From Monocercomonoides exilis (taxonomy: Eukaryota; Preaxostyla; Oxymonadida; Polymastigidae): 64,000 nucleotides of DNA. The notes below the pieces were generated by a model. That model was given only the letters and a program-made list of their open reading frames with translations. It was not told the origin of the DNA and did not search any database. The stretch's first letter is position 1. Every line of letters begins with the position of its first letter. Positions 22,206-34,900 of the stretch are shown piece by piece. The translations under genes were made by a program, and so were the position numbers. The DNA lies in NCBI GenBank assembly GCA_001643675.2, contig LSRY02000025.1:1242001-1306000 (forward strand), written 5' to 3'.

Positions 22206-24594
22206 ATGTCAAACAGAAACAACATGACAGCTCTTCCCTCATCTTTGTTTGGAACAATATTCTTTGGGTTGCCGGAACAAAGCAACGAAATAAGTAATTT
22301 GAGGTTTGTTGAAAGTCATTCCATTGGAAATTTTTTGAAGAATTATTTGCAGACAAACTCTTCCCCAAAATAAAACTGTAAGTCATGAAGACTGCTCAAC
22401 AAGTGATATCGAAGCAACAGTGATGCAAAACACTTCAATAGACAAAGATCAATCAGATTCAAACTCACTTTCTGACTACACTCCTTCAAAACGTAAAATC
22501 GGTTCGGTTTGCTTCAACAGAAGAGAATCAGAAGAGCGAGATCAATATTCCTCTTCTGACAATTCTGACAATTCTCCAACTGAATTATCGAAGGCGGCAA
22601 AATCTGAGAAGAGGGGCAAGCCTGAACAGTTGAACGCTTCAAGCAATGAAACAAAACCTAAGAAGAAAAAAGGAAAAATTGCTTCAAAAAGAAATAAATT
22701 ACCAGATTTCAACTCATTGAAAGAGAGAAGAGATTTACAACTTGAAGAAATAAATCAAATGGAAATTCACACCGAAAAAAATGAGGATGATAATGAAACC
22801 TACGGAGTTCTTTTTGATTCTCTATTGAATAACCCAGATGATGAACATCTTCGGCTAACAATTGACTTTCTTATTGAATTAGGCAACTTAGTTCAATCAG
22901 AAATAAGCGCAATTCCAAAACAGGGTCCAAAGAAAAGATTGACAACACATGACGAAATTGTTGTTTATTTGGAATGGCTTTCAAGCAAAACAACGTTAAA
23001 AAGAATTGCCTTTTCTCTTGGAATTTCAGAATCAATGGCTTGCAATTCGATCAAGAATATAAGACCTTTTTTATTAAATGCACTGGAAAAGATGTTCATC
23101 AATCCTCCAAGACCTCAATTGCCTTTGAATGAAGATTATCCACAAGTTGCTCTTTTGGTTGATGCGACAACCATCAAAGTTTCTACTCCTCCAATTCCAT
23201 TTGAAGATTCAAAGCTGCTATACGATGGACACCATCAAGTTTACAGCATGAAATTTGAAGTTGCTGTTTCCGCATGGTATCCACATAAAGCTTTATTTGT
23301 GTCAAATGCTGTAATGGGAGGTGTTCATGATGTGGCTTTGTTTCGTGAAGGAAAAGAAAGATATGTCCAATATTTGAAGATGACGGACAAAGAAAAAGAA
23401 AAATATTACTGTACTCTTCACACAGACAGATGGGCAATTGTTGCAGACAAAGGCTATCAGGGTCATTTCACGGATATCGATGTCATAACACCAATTAAAA
23501 AACACTCAACGAACAGCAAATTATCTTCATGTCAAAGAAAATTATGTTTGACACCTTCAACATTCATTTCATGTTCATCTCCCAATTCTTTTCCATGCAA
23601 CTCATCGTTAAGCTCATCTTCTCCATCCACATCTTCTTCTTCCTCTCCTTCTTTGGCTTCGTCATTTTCATTAGAAACTTCTTCTTCCTCTTGCTCTCCT
23701 TCTCCTTCTTCAACTATCTCTGATGATATTTCATCTTCAACTTCATTTGAATCTGCGGAGATTATTTATTCATCAGATTCTTCGTTCAACTCTTTGAATT
23801 CTGAAATTTCCACATCGTCTGCTGCTGTCTCATGTTCAGTGTCAGAAATGCCTCAATCTTTTTCTTCATCTTCCAAATCAAATTCATCGTCTGCATTCTT
23901 GCCTCTCTCGAAATCAAGTTTCACAAATCAAAATCAATCTCCTTCTTCTTCTTCACTTTTTTCTCCTTCATCTTCAGTTCATCTCGCTTCGTTAACAAGT
24001 TCAATTCCTCAATCCCCTTCATCAATTCTCAATTCTTCTTTTTCTTTGGCTTTTTCACCTGTTCCGAACACATGTTCACAGAATTCCACGGACACGTCTT
24101 TTATAACTTCAAGCTCAAACAACGATACAATTCATCCCTGCGCATCACACCCTCCTCTTCCTTCTTCAAATGCAAGTAATTCAATGACTTCTTCCACTTG
24201 CAACAAAAGTCAATCTCAAGGCAGAATGGAAAAGTCAATCGAAAATTTCAATAAAAGTCTAGCAAAGTTCAGAATCCCAGTGGAATGGTTTTTTGGCCGA
24301 CTTAAAAAGTTATGGCTCAGATTGTCGGATAAGTATACAGGTGGAAAACAGAATATTGATGCAGATGCAAAAATAGCATGTTGGCTAACCAACATCGTTA
24401 TTGACAGTAATTCTTTGGAACCAGCTGATGGAGTGTTCTATCGAAAAGTGACAGAATACTCCATCAGAAAAGAGATGGAAAAAAAATTGATAAAGGAGAT
24501 CAACTCAAAAGCCAGTTCAGAAAGAAAATTGATAAGAAAAATGTCAAATTCTTTAATCACTGACAGTTTTCCAATGCCTAGAAATACTATTTAA
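22206..24594 (+). CDS. Harbinger-like DDE transposase (or domesticated derivative), two exons
   Basis: Exon 1 is 22206-22303 and exon 2 is 22353-24594; a 49-nt intron (GTTTGTTG..TTTGCAG) joins them in frame, giving 779 aa. An ATG at 22423 is an alternative start. A helix-turn-helix (TTLKRIAFSLGISESMACNS) precedes a DDE_4-type RNase-H fold. The metal ligands are Asp303 in VDATTIK, Asp398 in VADKGYQG and Glu677 in VEWFFGRLKK. About 200 Ser-rich residues are inserted between the second Asp and the Glu, which is unusual for the family. The catalytic residues are intact, so activity is possible. I did not find terminal inverted repeats around it, so it may be domesticated or the ends may have decayed. 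PIF/Harbinger elements usually need a Myb-like partner, and none is seen here. Confidence 0.82.
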
Positions 24595-25368
<774 letters not shown>

Positions 25369-25540
25369 TCATTGAATAACTTCGAATTTTTTTATAAGAT
25401 TCTTTTTCTCGTTGTTTTTGGACAAAATTCAAATGATTCCCAGTGCAAATTTTTCTATTAAAACACCTAAATTCCCACATTTTGTCCCATGTGAAAAAAC
25501 CAAATAATGAATTAATTAAAATATATATATATATATATAT

Positions 25541-25796
25541 GGGTGATAATTTTTGAAATCATATATTTTTTCGGGGTGTTGATTTATCAATGGTTTCTTG
25601 TTATTAACAAAAATACTTTCATTCAAAAGAGAAAAAGCATGATAATTGTTTTAGAAAACAAATGGTTTTTCCGAATCAAAGACAAAATAGTGTTCAATGA
25701 GCCTTTTCACTTTTCAATTTTTTTTATTGATATTCAAGTAATATTTTTGCACCAAAATTTTTGTATGAAAAAATATGATTTCAAAAATAATCGCAC
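25541..25796. mobile_element. MITE-like inverted-repeat element, copy 4 (256 bp)
   Basis: The left end GGGTGATAATTTTTGAAATC and the right-end complement GTGCGATTATTTTTGAAATC are near-identical inverted repeats. ATAT flanks both ends (25537-25540 and 25797-25800), although the left side lies in an (AT)n run, so that duplication is weak. Size and ends match the copies at 14.8-15.6 kb. Confidence 0.68.
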
Positions 25797-26314
25797 ATAT
25801 ATAACAAATGAAAACACAAAAAAGAAAAAAAAAAAGAAAATTATAAATTGAAAGAAAAAGAAATGAATCCAGTGGCAAATGAGTGTTTGAGAAACACTAA
25901 TGTTGAAGAAGCATGTTTGAACGTTTGGAAATATCAATTCGATTATTGAATCCATAACAAGAAATATGTGTGAAATTATTCTTTCTTATTTGAATTAAAT
26001 CATAGTTTATTCCAAACTATTCATGGTTTTGTTCGTATTTAGAAAAATAAAAAAAATGAGAAATATGTTCGAAAATTCTTTATGGAACAAAATTCATAAA
26101 TCAAAAAATATCATCCCATATTTCAATTATTATTTTCTTTGCTTTTCAGTCGCTTATCATTAATGTCAATGTAAATGAGTTCAGTATGTGAGCTTATATT
26201 TTATTGATTGAGCAATGTTTTCATTCATTGTTGTTTTATTCCTTTCAACTGGTCGGTTGTTCGATATTTACTCCGAATTGCGAATGGTTTCTAAATGAAT
26301 TGGCTTGGAATAAT

Positions 26315-27764
26315 ATGCAGGAGTTTCCATCTCCAAAATTCAATGGTCTGTAAACTATTTTTATTTGAATTCTTGATGATTGCGTTCTTTTCTTTATTTA
26401 TTTTGAAGAATTATTTTGTGAGCTGGAGAATTGCTCTGAAATTGAACAAAGGCAGAAAATTGAAGAAATGAACAAAGAAGAATTCAGGGATGTTTTCACA
26501 GCGAAAATGTTAGATAACATTCACAAAATGATTGAAGAAAAGAAAATATCTTTGGAAAACACCATTTCGTTATTGAAGCATATTGTATTTTGCAAAGTGA
26601 TGAATTATTCCATGTGCTTTGGATTTTACAATTCTTCATTGAACAAAAGATTTATGAAGACGATTATTGAGGAAGATAAGAAAAATGAAGAAAAGAACGA
26701 AAAGCTTCTTGCATATCTTTGCGAATGCTATCTTTTGTTAAGTAACATATTAAATTCAGAATTGATGCCTATTTGCGTTCCTTTTCTTCTTAAAGTTGCA
26801 TTGAACAAAGAGGAAAATGAAGAAGCACAAAAAGAAGTGGAAATAGCTTTGTTGGCTTTGAGCAACATTAAGTACAGGGCATGGGCATTTCTTTTTTGTT
26901 TAGTATACTTTATATTTTTATTTTTCACCACTTTTTATTTTAGAAAGTGAAAAAAGAATCACATTTAAATAAGATCACAGAAATCATCCAATATCATCAG
27001 GAGCATCCCAACCTCACACATCTTGCTTATCAACCAGGTTGGGGGTTTTTGGTATCTAAATTGGATGATACAAGAAGTTTGGAAGGCTTAATTACGAATG
27101 AGCTGCATTTTATGAGAGAAGCTCTGAAAGAAATGGAAGAGCTGATAGAATGTGTGAATTGGAAGAGAAAAGAAAAAGAAAAAGAAATGAAAGAAGCAAA
27201 AGAAGAGATTGCTTTATTGAGGTGGCTTGAAACATTGAATTTTTATTCTCTAAAAGTCCAAATGAAAAATGAGGAATATACCAGACTAACAATACTTATT
27301 ATATGTATGTGCAGAGCAGCGAAGAGAAACCACAGAAAAGTGCATAAAAAGGGCTATTTGTTTTTGATTATGTCATTTTGGATAAAGCAGAATCTTCTGA
27401 TCACTTACTGTGTGAAGAAGCTGTTGACTTCCTTCTGGAGGAAATGCATGGACCAACAATTGAATATGAAGTTACAAAAAAAGCACTCATGTTTTTTATA
27501 AGCTTTCGAGAATATTGAGCGAAAAAAACAAAAAGAAAAACGGCTTGATTACATTATTTTCGTTTGCTGAGCTGGCTGAATGGAAAGGTGAAAGTAGAAA
27601 GTGAAAAACCAAAGCAGAAAATGATTCTGTATCGAAGGTTGCGTGAGAAGATGGAGGAAGAAGGACATGAAGACAGCATTGTCTGGTTCTATGAAGGAAT
27701 TTTGGAAATGGCTTTTTATTGGGGATTATCAAAAGATCTCAACGATTATTTTATTATTCATTAA
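26315..27764 (+). pseudogene. Multi-copy armadillo-like family member, frameshifted
   Basis: Exon 1 (26315-26345, MQEFPSPKFN) joins exon 2 (26409 on) across a 63-nt intron, in frame. A second intron 26903-26943 then joins exon 3 in frame. The protein is helical and rich in Lys/Glu, with phrases such as LLAYLCECYLLL, EVEIALLALSNI, ITEIIQYHQEHPNLTHLAYQ and ECVNWKRKEKEKEM. I recall these as marks of a highly repeated gene family in oxymonads (from memory, not searched). Near 27340 the conserved frame shifts, so the expected LLEEMHGPTIEYEV segment is out of frame. A stop falls near 27512 and the family C-terminus (REKMEEEGHEDSI) lies in the frame open at 27564-27764. It is therefore a recently broken copy. 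Confidence 0.72.
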
Positions 27765-28931
27765 GCATCAAATATATATTATTGGTTGAAATAAATTTCA
27801 CCGTCTACTTCACTGTTTTCTTCTTCTTTTTCTTCCTCCTCCTCTTTCCCTCCTCCTTTTCTTCTTCTTCTTCTTCTTCTTCTTCAGTCCTTCGACATCA
27901 CAATCATTGAAACTTGAAAATAACAAAGTTTCAATTTCAATCCAAATAACGAATAAATCATTCTCAAAGGCTTTTCTGATTCAATTCCTTCTTCGGAGAT
28001 GCTTTACCCTCTTTCACTCATAATATTCCTATTTCATTTGTTCTGACTGTCTTTCAACAGACCACTCCATCAGCAACCTCTCCTTTTGGATCATCCTGTT
28101 TAATGCACCACACACAGCAGTTCGTGTTGTGAGATGAGAGTTTTGTTCCATCATCGGTTTTGCCAAATGGCACACCTCCTCAGAAGCCGTATGTCATAGG
28201 CGGTGAAAGAAACATCTTTGTGAGACAGAATGGCATTTGTGTTTGTGCCAAAGGGGTTCACAAAGAACAAAATGAGAGAAGTGGAGAAGGCAATAATTTC
28301 AAAAATAAAATCTTTTTTAGTGAAGAAAAATTTGGCTTGAGGAGGCAGGGAATATAGAAAAGCAGTTTTGGAGAAGATGATGATGCATGATGTGACGAGA
28401 CAGAAGGAATGACACTGAGGATGAAGATAAGAAAAGACAATACGAAAAGACGGTAAAGTTTGCAAGCATGTGTCTTGCAACTTGACATTTATATGAAAGA
28501 TGATGATTACAGGCAAACGAGACTCGACAATTGATAAAGCAATTTACACATTCAGATAGCTCCGCCTTGAAGAAGAAATGAAACAACCTCAAGGAAATGT
28601 TCATGAAAAAGGAATTTTGAAGAAAGTGATCGAAGAACAAAGGAGAACATTTTATTTGCAAAGAGATATGCCCATATAAGATTATTGAAAGTTTGCTTAT
28701 TTTTGGTGATAATTTTCACATTCGACATTTTCATTTGCTTTTTTCTTCAATTGAAAAGAAGGAATCTATTAGAATCATTATTCAAATAATTTTAATGATT
28801 CAGCAATATTCATAAACCAAACATTCTTCATTCTATATCATTACCTTTTTCAGTATTTTTTAAAAGAAAAACAAAAATGGATCGTGCATATAATAGATAT
28901 TTATTAATCAAAAGACAAAATATTCCTTGCG
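27765..28931 (-). other. Spacer with a decayed minus-strand membrane-protein fragment
   Basis: On the minus strand, 28516-28151 encodes several hydrophobic segments, then an adjacent frame (about 28190-28040) reads as a charged helix (HLTTRTAVCGALNRMIQKER). The two frames are separated by a stop, so this looks like a gene relic. A pyrimidine tract lies near 27815-27885. The 200 bp before 28932 are AT-rich and presumably include the promoter of the beta-helix gene. Confidence 0.3.
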
Positions 28932-31900
28932 ATGTGGGTGCATTTGTCTTTTTTGGCATGCTTGTTTCTTGTCGACATTTTTGATGCATGGGGTACCACA
29001 CATATTCCTTCGCTTAAAAATCCAGTTGCAAGCACAGATTTACATTTTGATAATTTCCCTGTTTATTTGAATCAAGATGGTCCAAAAGATGTAAATTTTT
29101 TGACAAAGAACACTTATGTAAATGCGATCGAGCTAAATGTTTCACCAGCGTTAAAAGGATGGCAGAATGGTGCGTCTTCTACAATTAATACCTTTATTGT
29201 ATTTTGCAATTCTACAGTTGGATTGAAAAGTATAACTCTTGAACATTCTTCCTCGCCATTTGCGATAATAAAAGAAAAGTCGTGCGTCATGCTAGATTCG
29301 TGCTTTTTTCAACAAAAGCTGGAATCTCCGTTAGATTTGCAAAGTGGGACAATCTGCTTCACAAACATGACTTTGATCCAACAAAAGAATATATGTTCTC
29401 AAGGACTTATATTATCATCTAGCGAGACGTCTTCAGTGATTTTGAAGGATTCCATTTTTTCAGATCTGGTCATTTCATCGTCGGATTATTTCCTATTATC
29501 AGGAAAGAGTAAAAGTGAACAGATCTATAACTGCGCCTTCAGTAACATGTCTGTGAAACTATCCAAGAACAGTGATTTTCAAATGGAGCATTCATGTCTG
29601 TTGAGTTTAATGGAAAATACCCTCATTTATTCATGTGTGAATGTATTTGAAGGAGGGATCTCAAGTGGTTCGCATTCTTCACAGGAATTTGTCTGCAAAA
29701 ATGCAACAATAAGCAACGGGAAAAGAGAAATGAATGCTCTTGAGAAAAAAGGACAAATGAACTTAACAAATAGCCAGTCCTTTTCATTGTGTGAATGGAT
29801 TGATTGCACATCCCCACAAGGAGGTGCACTATATGTTCATGATAATGAAAAAGCAATTTTAACAGTTGAAAATTCTTCATTCACAAGATGCAATGCTTCT
29901 TCCACAAGAGGTGGAGGAATATATGCGTTGATAATTGCAGAATGTATTGTGCGTCATTCTTCATTTATTCAATGTTCAGCAGAAGCAATAACAAATGGTG
30001 GAGGAGGAGGAATTATTATTGAGAATGCGAATACGCAAACAATTGTTGATGATTGCTCCTTTCGAAATTGCTCATCGGGAAACGATGGAGGAGCAATCGA
30101 TCTTCTTCCAACGAAAACTGAAAGACAAAAGCACTGTATTATCAATTCATATTTTGATAACTGCAGATGCAATTCTTCAGCCGACGGAGCAGGTGGCGCT
30201 GTCGAACATTGGCACTGTGTTGATAAAGTTATCATTTCAAATTGTCTCTTTTGTCATTGCCATTCGATGTGCGGAGGAGGCGCTGTTGGAATAGTAATCA
30301 ATCCAATTAATAATGGAATATTGCTATATTACTGCTTTTTCCATAATAACACGTGCAAAAAAGGAGGACATGATATTGCTCTCCATAATTCTACAGCAAA
30401 CAATATTGATTCCACCTGCTATTCAAGCAGGCAAACAGAAAACAGAGTTAGCACAGAATTGATATCAATTATTGATCATAGCGAATGGCTTAATAACAAA
30501 GACGGAAGAATCAGATTTGTCTCTTCAACTGATTCACAACCAAAAGGCATGGACGCATATGCATGTGGAATTAATGAGTCCCATCCGTGTGGCACCATCA
30601 GCCATTGCCTCACTCAGCTTATTCCTGATATTGTCGCAGATATTGAGATACTCACAGGAACAATTACAGAATCCAAGAGTGTGGACTGCAATATTAATTC
30701 TTTCACAATATATGGCCAAAGCGATATGAGCACAACAGTTCAAATAGAATTTGAAGCATCCAGTTTGTCTCTTTTTTCTGTATCAGCGGGCACATTGACT
30801 GTCAGAGATTTTATCCTTGTGCATGACTCGATTCATCGGAATAACCGTGAGTCAAGGCTGTTTGAGATTACAGGAGCAGGAGAGATGCATATAAGTGGAC
30901 TGAACATATCTGCTGGAAGTGGACAATCAACAGAAACAGCATTCACAACAGAGCTGATCAATGTTCAGAATGGTATGCTGCAGATGGACAATGTGAACTG
31001 GGCAAAGACGATCTCCACAACTTCATTGTTTTCGCTTTCTTCGACAAATGAAATATCATTGACGCTTTCGGAGTGTGCCTTTGATGGGATTGAGAGAACA
31101 AATAGTGAAGCAGCTGTATTGACATTTTCCAATGATAAGGCAAACATGAATCTGGATTCTTGTTCATTTTCTGGTTGTGGGAGCACAGGCTCAGAGAATG
31201 GAGGATCAATGATGTTATGTGCAGGAGTAGAAAATGAGGTGAAGGTGACTGGCGGATCTTTCGATGGATGCTTTTGTTCGGCATCCAACGGTCTTGGGGG
31301 TGGAATCCTCCTTCAGTTATCGACTGGAAATCCAAATATCCTGATCTCATCTTCATTTGGAACGAACACAGCCAAATGGGGGAATGATATCTTTGTCCTT
31401 TCGCCAGACCTGGAAGAAACTGCAAAGTCACAAAAGATTCAATGCGTAGCAGCCTCTTTGGATTCTTTTGATAAGGTGCAAGGACATGACAATGGAAACA
31501 CAAGTGTGGCTATCCCTCTGTGCATCTATCTCCTTCCCACTCCAGAAGAAATATATGTGAGAAGCACCGAGGCATCTGACCATTCCCATTGTGGAATTGT
31601 CCGGTTCCCTTGTTTGACAATGAAGCACTCTCTCACACGTCAAACAGGGCCAAAGAAAGTTGTTGTGAGTGGAATGATTCAGGTGAGCGATGAACTAATA
31701 TTTGCCAATCAGAATCATGAAATTCGAGGAAATGATGATGAAAGTGGTTGGACAGTCTCCGATACCAGCTCATCATTAAGCTCAGCAATGTTAACAACAA
31801 GTACTGAAACAATCTTGTCAAAGCTCATCTTCTCTCTTCCTTCTTCTCTTTCATCACACTCCACTTTCATTTCTTCATCTTCACAACTGACTATGTCTCA

Positions 31901-34900
31901 TTGTTCGCTTTTCCTTCAAGACCATTCATCTGAATTGGCATTGCTATTCTCATCTGTTGAGTCTGGGACATTGGCTATTGACTCGTTTTCAGCTTCATCA
32001 ATCACCTTGAGCGGAAATCCATTGATCTCATTTTCGGGAAGCAGCACAAAAGTCGAGTTAATGAGCACTCTGTGGTTGAACATGACGAACTGCACTTTCA
32101 CAGAAATAGAAAGAACAGCTGGAAGTGGAGGCTGTATTTACATGGACAACAGCAATGATGAAAATTCAAATGCAGAAATAAATATTGAAGAATGTGATTT
32201 TGATGGATGCTCTGTTTTGGCTGATGAAAGCAGAGGAGGGGCAATCAATGCTCAGTTGAAAGGGAATACCCAATTGAACATTATTTCATGCACATTCACA
32301 GAATGCACAGCGCCAACTGGAGAAGAAGAGAAGACTGGCTTTGGGGGAGGAATGGCACTGAAGTTGATTGATGATGGTTCTTCATTTGTGATAACATCAC
32401 CTGTTTTTGAAAAAAACAAGTCAAATGTTGCAAAATATGGAAATGATCTCTTTGTTGAATCATCCGACTTGACAAAGAGCATCACAAACACATCTCTTCC
32501 ATTTGTTTCTGAGAATCTGGCTGATATTACATTGGATTCTATGAGAGGCTTTGATGGGAATGATACAACGAATGCTATTTCATTGGTGTATTTCTGGAGA
32601 ACATTTGGCTCAGAGATATTTGTTGGAGGTGAAGGTTGTGATGTGTGCGTTTGTGGGCTTTCTGATTATCCTTGCCAATCAATTGATTATTCTTTGGATC
32701 GATTGCCCGAAGGAAATGAAAGGATTATCAGCATCATTGGAAAAGGAGTTCTTCAGAAATGTGTTGAACTCTGTGGAATCTCAATAAAATCGGATGATAC
32801 AAATGAATGCTCTGTGGAATGTTATTCATCACTTGAAGGAACAGGTGAAGCTGTAATGAAGATTTCTGGAATTACAAATTTAGAATTAATTAACTTTGTT
32901 GTTCCATCTTCATTCGCAAGCGAAATCAACTATTTGATAAATGTTGGATCAAATGAAGGATTGTTGACTGTGAAGGACTGTTCATTCACTAAAATGGAAG
33001 AAAGCGAAGAAGAAATAATCAGCTTTGGGTTGATCAAGGCAGATGGAGGAACTGTTCAATTGGAGTTTGTGACAATGCAATCATTCAGTTTTGCAAAAGA
33101 TGTAATTTCAGTATTGTCAACAACGATTTTGAACATTAAAAATCTGACAATGAAGAATATTGAGCTGGATGGATCAAGCGGATTGAGCATTTCAAAGAGT
33201 TCAAGAAGAGAAAAAAATGAAGAAGAACAAAATGTTGTCATCGAGTGGAGTTCATTCGAAGAAGTCACCCAGAACACAACCGATGATATTCCCATCATTC
33301 GAAATAACAATGATGATGAGCCATTGAAAATGGTGATTCGAAACACAACGATGAAGAGATGTGGTGGAACTAGGTGTGGAAAGGGAGGAGGGATGTTTTA
33401 TGTGTTGAACGAAGGTGGAAGGTTTGACTGCTTGTTTTGCACGATTTCTGAGTGCTTCTCCTCAACCACAGGAAGAGGTGGGTGGCTGTTTCTGAAATGC
33501 ACCTCGACAGCTGAACAGCCTCTGAACTTTGTGTTGTCGAATATCACGTTCAAAGACAACTCTGCATTCAGAGGGAGGGATGTGTATGTGAAATGTCATT
33601 CAATCGAGGCTCAAATAGTTGAAGAGCAATTCTTGCTGGACTTCCGAGCACCGTTTGTGAAGGAGCTGGCAATATGGGGCTGCACAACAAACTCGTTTGT
33701 GGGGGAAGAAGATCTTCTGCTGAGAGTTGTTAAACGCCAGAGTGAGACGATATTTGTGTCTTCTGCTGATGAAAATTCGGAAGACAGCAAGCAATGTGGA
33801 GAATTCATCATGCCTTGTGAGTCGTTGAATGTTGGAGTTCAACACATTATTCCATCACGTTATTCGCAGCTGTTGATATCAGAGGAAACAATCATCAATG
33901 GAGAAAGCAGTGTTTTGAATGTGATCATCCGCTCGCTGGAATCTCCTTCAACCGCTTTCGTGCATCTGAACTCAACGATTGATGAAAATAAAGGAAATAT
34001 TATAACTTCCTCAGAGAATGTTCGGATTGAGAGATTGAAATTCAACTTTAGCCAGCCATTTTCTTATTCAGGCAGTTCAATCATTCGTGAAGCAAATGGC
34101 CAACTTTCTCTTTTGTTTGTTGATTTTTCGTCAGTTGGACAATCGGATGATACTCGACCTGTTTTTCTGAACTCAACATTGTTGAACATCGGAAATGGAA
34201 TTCTTCACATTGACAACTGTTCAATATCAATGCTTTCATTCAAGAAGTCTTCTTTTTTGTTAAGCGGGGATGAGATCAATATTACAAACATCAAACTGGA
34301 ACAGATTGAATCAACAAGAAATGTTGTTGAGATTGGGCAATGTGGAAGTGTTGTATTCAATGGAATTGACGCAGATGGGGTGAAGCTATCTGAAAGTGGT
34401 ATCCTTGAGATTAACGATTTGTCTTCAGGAATAGTTTCAATTGGAATCTCCTCATTCAACAACTGTTCGAGAAATTCAGAAGGAGCTTCTGTTCTCTCTG
34501 GTTCATCAACTTCTCAAATAACACTTTCTAATTGTTCGTGTTCAAATTGTAATTCTCGATCAACCAAAGGAAGCATTGTGGAGATAAGCAATGCGAAAGA
34601 TGTTTTGATGGATTCGTGTCGATTTGTTGGAATTCTTTCAAAAGAAAGTAAAAGTGAGAGAAATTATACATTTGAAGAAATATGTGAATGGAGTGGATCT
34701 GTTGTCCACATGGCAAATTCAAACATTCAGGCAAAAGAAATAAAGATAGAGAATTCATCGAAAGGAGGAATATCGATCAAAGGAGGAAAAGCTGCTATTG
34801 AGATGGGAATGATGGTAAATAATAATCCTTCAATTGCAAATTATCCTTCTCTTTGTCGAAATATCATCTGTTCAAATTCTGCTTCACTGTCTATTTCCAG

